A program made the translations under genes and the position numbers. DNA of 24,182 bases. Source: a virus. Where the stretch lies: positions 1 to 24,182 of the IMG/VR virus record IMGVR_UViG_3300032291_003829; one strand, given 5' to 3'. Under the pieces are notes generated by a model that was not told the DNA's origin, searched no databases, and was given only the letters and a program-made list of their open reading frames with translations. This document shows positions 1 through 5,917 of the stretch, piece after piece. How positions within the stretch are numbered: position 1 is the first letter of the stretch; each line of letters begins with the position of its first letter.

Positions 1-72
1 AAACCTAAATTTCCAAATCGGCTATTTTTGTAAAAGATAGTAAACATCAAATCTTTCTTCTTTAAAAAATAC

Positions 73-102
73 TTGGCGTCGACAAAATATATATGTATAT
101 TG
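73..102 (+). promoter_or_regulatory. Possible host-type (Bacteroidota-like) promoter
   Basis: TTGG at 73-76 is followed after 19 bases by TATATTG at 96-102. This loosely resembles the Bacteroidota primary-sigma promoter (TTTG, a spacer of about 19-21, then TAnnTTTG). It lies upstream of the first small gene at 159. Neither box is a full match and the surrounding DNA is AT-rich, so this is a weak call. Confidence 0.25.
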
Positions 103-123
103 CGAAACATGAATGGATTTATT

Positions 124-141
124 ATAAACCTTATGGTTTAT
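124..141 (+). terminator. Small hairpin, possible terminator of an upstream gene
   Basis: ATAAACC (124-130) and GGTTTAT (135-141) form a perfect 7-bp stem with a TTAT loop, followed by the AT-rich run TTATAATTTAATTT. It could end a transcript entering from the left. The stem has only two G:C pairs and no long T-tract, and its right arm overlaps the TATTTATA motif at 139-146, so it may instead be part of a promoter region. Confidence 0.3.
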
Positions 142-147
142 TTATAA
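137..147 (+). promoter_or_regulatory. Candidate late-promoter motif, copy A (TTTATTTATAA)
   Basis: Variant of the recurring TATATTTATAA motif (10 of 11 bases), 11 bases upstream of the ATG at 159. Two other copies (4282-4292 and 10310-10320) sit 12 bases before their starts, a very similar spacing. Confidence 0.4.
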
Positions 148-158
148 TTTAATTTACA

Positions 159-335
159 ATGAAATTTAGACTACCAAGAAAAACAAAAAAGAAGATAAGA
201 AAAGGATTTTACCTTTATCCTAAAGACGAAAAGGATTGTTATCTAGTAGCTTTTCCTAAAGAAAACCAAGAAGACTACAACGCATTTAAAAAAGGTATTT
301 TAACCAATATTTTAGACGACCTTAAAAAAAATTAA
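159..335 (+). CDS. Small basic hypothetical protein (58 aa)
   Basis: An ATG at 159 opens a 58-codon frame ending with TAA at 333-335. The first 16 residues are strongly basic (MKFRLPRKTKKKIRKG). The middle, with FYLYPKDEKDCYLVAFP at about 17-34, looks like a short beta-hairpin, and the end (residues 42-58) is a short helix. I do not recognise a family. The basic N-terminus would suit nucleic-acid binding, but that is a guess. The next gene starts 9 bases downstream. There is no Shine-Dalgarno sequence; the upstream DNA is AT-rich and carries motif copy A. Uninterrupted reading, the same strand as every neighbour and tight spacing support it as a real gene although it is short. Confidence 0.6.
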   Translation: MKFRLPRKTKKKIRKGFYLYPKDEKDCYLVAFPKENQEDYNAFKKGILTNILDDLKKN

Positions 336-344
336 AAAATTACT

Positions 345-455
345 ATGAAAAATCTATTAATGATCCCAGTTCATTTTATTATTGGTTACATTTCAATTAT
401 TGTTTGTGGAACAATTAGTTTGTTTGATATATTTATAAACAAAGCAAATAAATAA
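345..455 (+). CDS. Tiny membrane protein (36 aa)
   Basis: An ATG at 345 starts a 36-codon frame ending with TAA at 453-455. After MKNLLMIPVH comes one hydrophobic segment (about residues 4-31, rich in Ile, Leu, Val and Phe, with a single Gly-Tyr break) and then a short polar tail, NKANK. This predicts a single-pass inner-membrane peptide. No family is recognised. The TATATTTATAA motif at 428-438 lies inside its last codons, so the end of this gene may hold the promoter of the next. Very short frames can be chance in AT-rich DNA; the clean hydrophobic profile and dense gene context are the only support. Confidence 0.45.
   Translation: MKNLLMIPVHFIIGYISIIVCGTISLFDIFINKANK
428..438 (+). promoter_or_regulatory. 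Candidate late-promoter motif, copy B (TATATTTATAA)
   Basis: Exact copy of the 11-base motif, also found exactly at 4282-4292 and 10310-10320. It ends 37 bases before the ATG at 476 and overlaps the 3' end of the small membrane-protein gene. Confidence 0.45.
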
Positions 456-475
456 TTATTTAAAAATAAAATAAA

Positions 476-757
476 ATGGCAAACGTACCAGTAAATTTTG
501 GTGGATTAATTTTAACCGCAGGAAATTCCATTTCAGGATCTTTTTCAGGAATCCAAAGTCTAGGAACAGGTTCCGCTAACACTCCAACCGGATCTGTTAT
601 CACTGCTTTTAAATATGGTGTTGATCGTGATTCAACAAACGGCATTATTGAAGCAACAGGCCCTTCATTTACTTTACCTGCAGGAGTTTTCCTTCGTTTA
701 ACTATTACATCTGCAAGTTTAGCAGCAGGAAGCGCACCTGTAGTTTTCTACCAGTAA
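476..757 (+). CDS. Small beta-rich protein, possibly a virion component (93 aa)
   Basis: A 93-residue protein made almost wholly of small, hydroxylated and beta-branched residues, with many Gly-Ser and Thr-Gly turns (for example SISGSFSGIQSLGTGS at about 18-33). There is no signal peptide, membrane segment or catalytic motif. The second half (VFLRLTITSASLAAGSAPVVFYQ, about 71-93, in two strands) looks like the end of a beta-sandwich. The composition resembles the structural proteins at 17918-20537, so a small head-decoration or tail protein is a reasonable inference, but I recognise no family. The start follows AAAATAAAATAAA directly with no Shine-Dalgarno sequence, the same context as the gene at 2304. 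An exact TATATTTATAA motif lies 37 bases upstream, suggesting its own transcript. Confidence 0.7.
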   Translation: MANVPVNFGGLILTAGNSISGSFSGIQSLGTGSANTPTGSVITAFKYGVDRDSTNGIIEATGPSFTLPAGVFLRLTITSASLAAGSAPVVFYQ

Positions 758-783
758 AAAATCCTTGGCTACCTAATTTTTTA
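755..783 (+). terminator. A/T inverted repeat, weak terminator candidate
   Basis: TAAAAAAT (755-762, starting at the stop codon) and ATTTTTTA (776-783) are perfect inverted repeats around a 13-base loop. The right arm supplies a six-T run. The stem has no G:C pairs, so stability is doubtful. It sits exactly after the 93-aa protein gene and before the next transcription-like block. Confidence 0.3.
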
Positions 784-798
784 TTCGTATACTAACAG

Positions 799-806
799 TA
801 TAAATA
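799..806 (+). promoter_or_regulatory. TATAAATA box, matching the T4 late promoter
   Basis: TATAAATA is the T4 late-promoter -10 consensus read by gp55. Here it lies 16 bases upstream of the ATG at 823, in the only sizeable gap between the genes at 476 and 823. It is the reverse complement of the TATTTATA core of the other candidate promoters in the window, so its relation to them is unclear. Confidence 0.35.
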
Positions 807-822
807 AATAAAAATAAAGGTT

Positions 823-969
823 ATGTTAAGTAAAGTAGAAAACAAAGGAATCAAAATTTCAGCAATCGTTACACTATTTGTAGCATTCAGTTTCACTGGA
901 TTATTCGGATTAGCATTCGTAGCAGGATGTTTAATTGGAGATATCGTAGGTGATACTATTTTAGGATAA
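823..969 (+). CDS. Small membrane protein (48 aa)
   Basis: An ATG at 823 opens a 48-codon frame ending in TAA at 967-969. After a short polar start (MLSKVENKGIK) the chain is hydrophobic from about residue 11 to 40, rich in Ala, Phe, Gly and Val, and ends with GDIVGDTILG. One long or two short membrane helices are likely. No family is recognised; tiny membrane proteins of phages often act in lysis control or superinfection exclusion, but nothing here decides that. The start context AAAGGTTATG resembles those at 987 and 2489 (AAAGTTATG). A TATAAATA box lies 16 bases upstream, and the next gene follows after 17 bases, so the two are probably co-transcribed. Confidence 0.55.
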   Translation: MLSKVENKGIKISAIVTLFVAFSFTGLFGLAFVAGCLIGDIVGDTILG

Positions 970-986
970 TAAAAAAAATCAAAGTT

Positions 987-1232
987 ATGAAAGAAAACGA
1001 AAAGTATCAACCAAGCAGAAAAATCACAACTGCAGACGGAACCATCATGTATACGTTCGATGGAAAATTACACAATTGGGAAGGACCGGCTTTAATCCCC
1101 GAAGGTAATAAACGTAAAAGAGAATATTACCTTAACGGAATTAAAATGACGGAAACACAATGGAAAGAAGCTTTAAAAAACAGAGAAGGACTTCCATGGT
1201 ATAAAGGTGCAAACGCTCAAGCTCGGTTCTAA
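987..1232 (+). CDS. Small protein with a 'DGKLHNWEGPA' (LHREDGPA-like) motif
   Basis: An 81-residue protein. Residues 17-38 (ADGTIMYTFDGKLHNWEGPA with flanks) match the short 'G-x-L-H-x-x-x-GPA' repeat seen, usually in several copies, in many phage and viral proteins. It is followed by a charged stretch and YYLNGIKMTETQW at about 47-59, typical of the 'YYLNGxxxxxxxW' second half of the same module. Only one copy is present. The function of these modules is unknown. The gene lies 2 bases before a GIY-YIG gene and was probably co-transcribed with the small membrane protein upstream. The start has AAAGTTATG and no Shine-Dalgarno sequence. Real by length, composition and motif; function unassigned. 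Confidence 0.75.
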   Translation: MKENEKYQPSRKITTADGTIMYTFDGKLHNWEGPALIPEGNKRKREYYLNGIKMTETQWKEALKNREGLPWYKGANAQARF

Positions 1233-1234
1233 TT

Positions 1235-1684
1235 ATGGAACGTTTAACAAATGAGGAGGCTAAAAATTATGTTCCGTATTGTAGAACGCCTTTAGCCCCT
1301 CAACCAAAATACTTTTCAATCAAAAAAGATGGTGATTGGGATGTTGTCGAATATTATACCGGACGTTTAAGACAAAGTGTTGATGGTAAAAAAGGTGATC
1401 AATATGTTTATATATTAGTTAACCCTTCAATGCCTGAAATGTTAAAAATAGGTTATACAAAAAATGATCCCGAAGAACGAGCTGTTCAATTGAGTAAATC
1501 AACGGGTGTTCCTATGCCATTTGATGTTGTATATTCGTATAGTTGTTTTAATGGGGAGCGTATCGAAAAGGAGGTACACAAGCAGTTAAAGCAAAAACGT
1601 GTTAGAGGTGAAAGAGAGTTTTTCTATGTTTCTTTAGATGAAGCTAAACAAGTTATTAAAAAAGTTGGAGAACAGTTTGATTAG
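1235..1684 (+). CDS. T5orf172/MUG113-type GIY-YIG domain protein
   Basis: A 149-residue protein. From about residue 57 it carries a GIY-YIG-related fold: YVYILVNPS (57-65) replaces the GIY strand and KIGYT (71-75) replaces the YIG strand, followed by ERAVQLS with Arg82, then ERIEKEVHKQL (108-118) with candidate metal-binding Glu and His, and EREFFYVS (126-133). This order (Y-Y, K-I-G-x-T, R, E-x-x-H, E-x-F) is that of the T5orf172/MUG113 family. Members are presumed nucleases, but roles in phages are mostly untested. The first 50 residues are not recognised. The gene starts 2 bases after the preceding stop. A second, quite different GIY-YIG gene lies at 20534. It could be a free-standing homing or DNA-processing endonuclease. 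Confidence 0.8.
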   Translation: MERLTNEEAKNYVPYCRTPLAPQPKYFSIKKDGDWDVVEYYTGRLRQSVDGKKGDQYVYILVNPSMPEMLKIGYTKNDPEERAVQLSKSTGVPMPFDVVYSYSCFNGERIEKEVHKQLKQKRVRGEREFFYVSLDEAKQVIKKVGEQFD

Positions 1685-1694
1685 ATATTTATAT
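1684..1694 (+). promoter_or_regulatory. Candidate late-promoter motif, copy C (GATATTTATAT)
   Basis: Contains the full TATTTATA core at 1686-1693, directly after the stop codon of the GIY-YIG gene and about 56 bases before the next start. It matches the 11-base motif at 8 of 11 positions. Confidence 0.35.
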
Positions 1695-1753
1695 GTAAAA
1701 TCAACGATTTTATACGTGAGTTTTAATTTAGAATAATATATACATATAGAGTG

Positions 1754-2221
1754 ATGAGTTTGAATGGTATATTTGCATTATTTGGGTTTCCTGAGGATGG
1801 TAAAAATTCCAAGGAAACTAAAAAGATGAGAGCTGAGTTAGATGAGTTTAAAAAAACTCCTTACTTTAAGTTAGGTATGTTTTATAAACTTATTATGAAT
1901 GGTCAAACATTTAAAAAGCAGGTTTTAAACTTTTTTTCAAAAGCTGATCCTTCTTTAGATATGGGAGGAATTGATGATGCCGGGGAATTTATGATGTTTA
2001 CTAGAGCTTATTTCTGGATTGAGGAATTTAAATTCAGAAGTAAAGTTTGGAAAGAAGATTTGAAAAAACACTCAAGTGAAGAATTTTTAGTTGCAATAAA
2101 GCTTTCTATACATTACTTTGAAGGTACAGAAGAATATGAAAAGTGTGCTCACTTGAAAAAAATCCAGGTACTAGTAGAGAAAAATCTAAAAGAACAAGAA
2201 ATCCGTGACTATTTAAAATAA
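1754..2221 (+). CDS. Helical hypothetical protein (155 aa)
   Basis: A mainly alpha-helical, charged protein. An N-terminal hydrophobic patch (LNGIFALFGF) is followed by helices, and the C-terminal part (FEGTEEYEKCAHLKKIQ at about 121-137 from the ATG) resembles the helical pattern of UVR-type motifs, in which a Phe-Glu-x-x-A/C-x-x-L-x-x-I run mediates protein contacts. That resemblance is weak and I assign no function. GTG at 1751 lies directly before ATG at 1754; I prefer the ATG, but the GTG would only add one residue. The 66-base gap upstream contains motif copy C, so it probably has its own promoter. It is followed by an 82-base AT-only gap with a weak inverted repeat (2242-2248 with 2260-2266). 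Confidence 0.75.
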   Translation: MSLNGIFALFGFPEDGKNSKETKKMRAELDEFKKTPYFKLGMFYKLIMNGQTFKKQVLNFFSKADPSLDMGGIDDAGEFMMFTRAYFWIEEFKFRSKVWKEDLKKHSSEEFLVAIKLSIHYFEGTEEYEKCAHLKKIQVLVEKNLKEQEIRDYLK

Positions 2222-2303
2222 GGTTATTATCTTTAATTTATATTTTAATATTATTATTGTTAAAATAAATAATGGTTATAAAAAAATAAGTAAATAAAAT
2301 AAA

Positions 2304-2471
2304 ATGAAAAATAAAGAATTAGTATTGAGACGCTTAGAGTCTATTGAAGGAAAATTGAAACGAATGAGAAATGCTTTAAACGAACGAAACGTAGAAGTCG
2401 CTCGAGAAATTTTAAGAGAACTTTTTGAACTTCAAGAAGATACTCAAGCAATCGTTGAACGTGAAAATTAA
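2304..2471 (+). CDS. Small coiled-coil protein (55 aa)
   Basis: An ATG at 2304 starts a 55-codon frame ending in TAA at 2469-2471. Almost all of it is one or two charged helices: LVLRRLESIEGKLKRM (7-21) and EVAREILRELFELQED (31-46), with leucine/isoleucine every three or four residues, as expected for a helical hairpin or coiled coil. No family is recognised; similar short two-helix proteins are common in large phages. The start context AAATAAAATAAAATG is the same as at 476. The gap upstream (2222-2303) is non-coding and holds a degenerate TATATTTTAAT at 2239-2249. The next gene starts 17 bases after the stop. Confidence 0.6.
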   Translation: MKNKELVLRRLESIEGKLKRMRNALNERNVEVAREILRELFELQEDTQAIVEREN

Positions 2472-2488
2472 TTAAATAAATAAAAGTT

Positions 2489-3283
2489 ATGAATCTTACC
2501 GCCGAACAAATCCAAGACAATTGGAATGAATTAATGTCAATTATTGACACCCACATTTCCTCTCCACGTAAAGAGAAATTGATTGATTTTTATGAACAAT
2601 ATGCCGAACGCATAATGTTAATGCCTGCTGCGCATAAAAAAGAATACCATAATGCTTTTCCCGGAGGATATGTAGAACATGTTTTACGCGTTATTCGATG
2701 CGCTATTAAGCAAGCTGAATTATGGGAAAATGAAGGATGTGACATGTCTACTTTTACAATTGAAGAACTTGTATTTTCAGCTATAAACCATGATTTAGGT
2801 AAAATGGGTGATGAAGAACAAGATTCATATATCCCTCAAACTGATCAATGGAGAAAAGATAAGTTAGGAGAGGATTATATGTTTAATACTAAAGTACCAT
2901 TTGCTTCAGTTCCCGATAGAGGATTATATTTATTACAATCACATGGTATCCAGTACACATTCAATGAAATGATTGCCATCCAGACACATGATGGTTTATA
3001 TGATGAAGCAAACAAGAAATATCTTGCTAATTTTATGCCAGAACAAAAACCACGTACTTCACTCCCTTACATCTTACATCAGGCAGATTTAATGGCGGCA
3101 CGTATTGAGTTTGAACGTGAATGGTTACCTAAATTAAAAGAAGGTAAAAAGTCCGTGGATAACGGAAAGGGAAATTTTACATTGGGGAATAAACCCAACA
3201 TGTCTAAAAAGACATCAACCAAAACTAAAGCTTTAGGTTCATTCAAAAGTGATGGTTTAAAAAATATGTTAGATAACTTATGA
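2489..3283 (+). CDS. HD-domain phosphohydrolase
   Basis: A 264-residue protein with the HD superfamily metal ligands in order: His64 in FPGGYVEHVLRV (57-68), His101-Asp102 in INHDLGKMG (99-107), His167 in IAIQTHDGLY (162-171), and Asp200 in LPYILHQADLMAARIE (192-207). HD proteins hydrolyse phosphate esters, for example dNTPs, cyclic nucleotides or the 3' ends of nucleic acid; the GGYVEH motif is closest to YhaM-like and other 'GG-x-x-EH' HD enzymes. The substrate cannot be read from the sequence. Residues 210-264 are a Lys-rich, likely flexible tail. Its stop overlaps the next gene by 4 bases (ATGA), and the late sigma factor follows that one, so these genes form a unit. Possible roles are nucleotide recycling during infection or removal of host signalling nucleotides. 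Confidence 0.85.
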   Translation: MNLTAEQIQDNWNELMSIIDTHISSPRKEKLIDFYEQYAERIMLMPAAHKKEYHNAFPGGYVEHVLRVIRCAIKQAELWENEGCDMSTFTIEELVFSAINHDLGKMGDEEQDSYIPQTDQWRKDKLGEDYMFNTKVPFASVPDRGLYLLQSHGIQYTFNEMIAIQTHDGLYDEANKKYLANFMPEQKPRTSLPYILHQADLMAARIEFEREWLPKLKEGKKSVDNGKGNFTLGNKPNMSKKTSTKTKALGSFKSDGLKNMLDNL

Positions 3284-3567
3284 TAGCTTTAACAATTGTT
3301 TGCTGTGTACTAGCAATTTTAGTCGCGATTTTAGGATTTACGACTTTTAATCTTCTTAAAAAGAATGAAAAACAAGAAGATATTGTAGCCGGATATTTAG
3401 CTTATCTAGATCGTTTATCTCGCACGATTGAGATTTCTGACAAGAAATTGAAAGAATTAGATCGTGGAGGTATATTTGAAAAGGATGATGAGGTTGGGGT
3501 TATATTTCAATCAATCTTAAAAATCCAAGAAATATTAAATGAATTTAATCTTAGAAAATTCAGCTAA
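3280..3567 (+). CDS. Membrane-anchored small protein (95 aa)
   Basis: The N-terminal 25 residues (MIALTIVCCVLAILVAILGF onward) form one clear membrane helix, followed by a basic NLLKKNEK stop-transfer segment. The remaining 65 residues are helical and charged, ending in a segment with IFQSILKIQEILNEF (about 75-89), and would face the cytoplasm. A lipobox is not evident, so this is more likely a membrane anchor than a lipoprotein. The family is unknown to me, though proteins with this anchor-plus-helix layout are common in large phages. It overlaps the HD gene by 4 bases and stops one base before the preferred start of the sigma factor, so the three are translationally linked. Confidence 0.75.
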   Translation: MIALTIVCCVLAILVAILGFTTFNLLKKNEKQEDIVAGYLAYLDRLSRTIEISDKKLKELDRGGIFEKDDEVGVIFQSILKIQEILNEFNLRKFS

Positions 3568-3568
3568 A

Positions 3569-4276
3569 ATGGCTAAAAAACCTGCAAGTAAAAATTATTT
3601 TACTCAGGAAACTGAGGACGCGATCGTGTTGTATAACAATACGATCGATCCTGTTTTGAGAAGCAAGATATATGAGGAAAAAATCCACTATGCCTTCTTT
3701 AAACTAACCCAGAACATAATCCATACCTTTAAATTTTATCATACTGAAGTAGAGAATTTAGAACATTTACAACATGAGATAATCGTGTTTTTACTTTCTA
3801 AAATTCATCTCTTTAACCCCCAGAATGGAGCTAAAGCGTACTCGTATTTTGGTACGATTGTAAAACGTTGGTGTATCTTATACAATGAGAAAAATTATAA
3901 AAGTAAGGTTAGTAAAGTATCAACTGATGAACTTTTAAAAGATGATACACATTCATATACTATAGAACCTAATAATTCAGACGATCGTTTGTCTCATTTT
4001 ATGGATGAATGGGTCGAATTTGTAAGTTTTAACTTATATGAAGTTTTCCCTAAAGAATATGATGCGAAAATTGCAGATGCTATTTTAGAACTGTTTAGAA
4101 AACGAGATAGCATAGATGTATTTAATAAAAAAGCACTTTACATTTATATCCACGAGATGATCCCAGATGCTAAAACTCCTAAAATTACCAAAATAGCAGG
4201 TATTTTATACGATATATTTAAGAAAAACTATTTATTTTATTTGGAACACGGCTATATGAAGTTCCACCTCTCGTAA
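3569..4276 (+). CDS. gp55-like late sigma factor
   Basis: A 235-residue protein resembling the T4 late sigma factor gp55, a minimal sigma that directs host RNA polymerase to late promoters. What I see is a helical region with LEHLQHEIIVFLLSKIHLFN (about residues 63-82), then NGAKAYSYFGTIVKRWCI, matching the sigma region 2 layout in gp55 and sigma-70 (a helix ending in 'F-N/D-P-x-x-G', then 'A-Y-x-Y-x-x-x-x-x-R'). The C-terminal 120 residues are divergent. The overall match is distant, so a different phage sigma-like protein is possible. I chose the ATG at 3569, one base after the upstream stop; the upstream ATG at 3539 would add 10 residues and overlap the previous gene by 29 bases. Repeated TATATTTATAA motifs nearby may be its targets. 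Confidence 0.65.
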   Translation: MAKKPASKNYFTQETEDAIVLYNNTIDPVLRSKIYEEKIHYAFFKLTQNIIHTFKFYHTEVENLEHLQHEIIVFLLSKIHLFNPQNGAKAYSYFGTIVKRWCILYNEKNYKSKVSKVSTDELLKDDTHSYTIEPNNSDDRLSHFMDEWVEFVSFNLYEVFPKEYDAKIADAILELFRKRDSIDVFNKKALYIYIHEMIPDAKTPKITKIAGILYDIFKKNYLFYLEHGYMKFHLS

Positions 4277-4281
4277 TTGTT

Positions 4282-4292
4282 TATATTTATAA
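4282..4292 (+). promoter_or_regulatory. Candidate late-promoter motif, copy D (TATATTTATAA)
   Basis: Exact copy of the 11-base motif in the 28-base gap after the sigma-factor gene, ending 12 bases before the ATG at 4305. It would drive the start of the baseplate block. Confidence 0.5.
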
Positions 4293-4304
4293 AAAACAAT
4301 ACAT

Positions 4305-4643
4305 ATGAGTAATTTAGAATCAAACGTATTTGGTAAGAAAAAATTCTCCGATATCCTTAAAGAAATTTACGAAAACCAAAAGAAAAAAGAACAGCAAATC
4401 ACAGCTTTGATAGGTGAGTTAAAACCACTTATTAATGATATTGGTGATGCTACTTTAATTGTTCCTTTAATCAAGGAATATATGGAATTAGGTATCAAAA
4501 ATGATGAACAGCTAATCAAAATGGCTACTATTATCCAACGTGCCTTAGCTACAGGTAAATCAGAAGATGAAGGATTTGGAATGACCGAAGAAGAAAAAGC
4601 ACAATTATTGTCCGAAGTTAAAAAATTTAATCCAAAAGATTAA
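4305..4643 (+). CDS. Small helical protein at the head of the baseplate operon
   Basis: A 112-residue, charged, all-helical protein. Residues 10-45 (GKKKFSDILKEIYENQ and on) form a long amphipathic helix with coiled-coil character, and the middle, LIVPLIKEYMELGIKND (about 56-72), is a second helix pair. The end is acidic and flexible. No enzyme motif is present and I do not recognise a named family. It is the first gene behind the exact promoter-like motif at 4282, and its stop overlaps the start of the spike-like gene by one base (TAATG), so it is probably made together with it. A tail chaperone or small baseplate component fits the position but is inference. Confidence 0.7.
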   Translation: MSNLESNVFGKKKFSDILKEIYENQKKKEQQITALIGELKPLINDIGDATLIVPLIKEYMELGIKNDEQLIKMATIIQRALATGKSEDEGFGMTEEEKAQLLSEVKKFNPKD

Positions 4644-5917
4644 TGCCTGTATATAGAACCGGTATTGCTAATTCTACTAGAGGAACAACTGCTGTTTCCT
4701 CTACTCCTGACTTACAGGGCCAAATCAATAACTTAAAATCTCAATTAGCTGCAGCTAGAGTTATTGATATTGTCTTAGATGAAAATCACCCTAAATTTGA
4801 TTCTGTAGGACAATGGAATGGAATAGGTGCTATATTTTATGAATTTACTAATCAGTCTGCTACAGGTACAACTGTAAATTTTGCTTTACCTTATGATTCA
4901 CAAATTAAAACATATCCTTTAGTAAATGAATTGGTACTATTATTTTCATTACCAAATCAACAACAAGGACAAAATACTTCAAATCAATCATACTTTTATT
5001 TAAAACCATTAGGGGTATGGAATCATCCTCACCATGATGCTTATCCAAATCCTTCTACTATTGTTAATCCAACCCAACGTAGGGATTATAAATCAACAGA
5101 AAATGGTGCAGTAAGACGAGTAGAAGATCAATCTACCGAAATCGATTTAAACAGTCCTGTTAACCCATCTCAAAACACATTTGTTGAAAAAACAGATATT
5201 CATCCTTTAATGCCTTATATGGGTGATTCATTATTAGAAGGAAGACATGGACAAAGTTTACGTTTTGGTAGTACTGCAAAATCAAAAAGTTCAATAAATA
5301 ATAACTGGTCATCTGCTGGTACTAATGGTGATCCTATTACTATAGTAAGAAATGGTCAACCTACTAATGTTAGTGATAAGGGTTGGATTCCTATAACAGA
5401 GAACATAAGTAGTGATTTATCATCTATTTATTTAACTTCATACCAAAAGATTCCATTTAGTATAGCAAACGAAAATTTTGTTTCTTATACCACACCACCC
5501 ACAACCCCATCTCAATTTACAAACCCTCAAATAATTTTAAATTCAGATAGGATAGTTTTAAATGCTAAAACAGATAGTATTTTAATCAGTGGACAAAATT
5601 CAGTTGGTATATCATCAAATAATAGTGTTAATATTGAAGCAAAACAAATATATTTAGATGGAAATGATATACGTTTAGGGAATAAAAATGCTTCTCAATC
5701 AGCTTTAAAAGGAGATCTTACAGTAGAATATTTAAAAATATTAATTACAGAATTAAAGAATTTAACTGAGGTTTTAAAAACTGTTCAAGATTGGCCTAGT
5801 GGAGTACCAACTCCAAATTCTGCAATATTAACAGTTGCTAATTCTTCTCAAGAAATTTTTGAAAAAATTTATAATAATATAGATGATATCAAATCAAATT
5901 TTATAAAATTAAAATAA
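4643..5917 (+). CDS. Baseplate spike-like protein (gp5-type OB fold plus beta-helix)
   Basis: A 424-residue protein. The N-terminal part (about 40-110, including VLDENHPKFDSVGQWNG and ALPYDS) looks like the OB-fold region of T4 gp5-type spike proteins. GRHGQSLRFGST (about 200-211) is the conserved 'EGRxGQSxRFGS' motif of phage baseplate hub proteins. Residues about 293-346 repeat short strands, IILNSDRIVLNAKTDSILIS and SVNIEAKQIYLDGNDIRLG, the pattern of an intertwined beta-helix needle. A C-terminal helical region follows. There is no lysozyme domain, unlike T4 gp5, so this would be the puncturing spike without its cell-wall enzyme. It joins both neighbours by 1-base overlaps. The role is reasonably sure; the exact T4 gene equivalence is not. 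Confidence 0.7.
   Translation: MPVYRTGIANSTRGTTAVSSTPDLQGQINNLKSQLAAARVIDIVLDENHPKFDSVGQWNGIGAIFYEFTNQSATGTTVNFALPYDSQIKTYPLVNELVLLFSLPNQQQGQNTSNQSYFYLKPLGVWNHPHHDAYPNPSTIVNPTQRRDYKSTENGAVRRVEDQSTEIDLNSPVNPSQNTFVEKTDIHPLMPYMGDSLLEGRHGQSLRFGSTAKSKSSINNNWSSAGTNGDPITIVRNGQPTNVSDKGWIPITENISSDLSSIYLTSYQKIPFSIANENFVSYTTPPTTPSQFTNPQIILNSDRIVLNAKTDSILISGQNSVGISSNNSVNIEAKQIYLDGNDIRLGNKNASQSALKGDLTVEYLKILITELKNLTEVLKTVQDWPSGVPTPNSAILTVANSSQEIFEKIYNNIDDIKSNFIKLK

Noticed and set aside
1-33. Possible 3' end of an upstream gene (10 codons before TAA)
   Set aside because: Too little sequence to tell a true C-terminus from chance; more than one frame is open there.
109-147. A 12-codon frame MNGFIINLMVYL that could be a leader peptide
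   Set aside because: Too short to support; it includes the hairpin arms and no regulatory codon run is seen.
460-645. Reverse-strand open frame of 61 codons
   Set aside because: It lies within the 93-aa + strand gene, has no plausible start region, and no other gene in the window is on the - strand; it is a shadow frame.
792-1010. Reverse-strand frame with a hydrophobic start
   Set aside because: It mirrors the 48-aa membrane protein gene and its flanks; the + strand frame has the better start context and fits its neighbours.
2242-2266. Inverted repeat ATTTTAA/TTAAAAT as a terminator
   Set aside because: All A:T pairs in very AT-rich DNA with no T-run; likely chance.
2341-2556. Reverse-strand frame of 71 codons
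   Set aside because: It covers the coiled-coil gene and the start of the HD gene on the opposite strand. The + frames have clear families or helical patterns and this one does not.
3539-3568. Ten-residue N-terminal extension of the sigma-like protein
   Set aside because: It would overlap the preceding gene by 29 bases, while ATG 3569 follows the stop by one base and gives the lysine-rich start MAKKPASKN.
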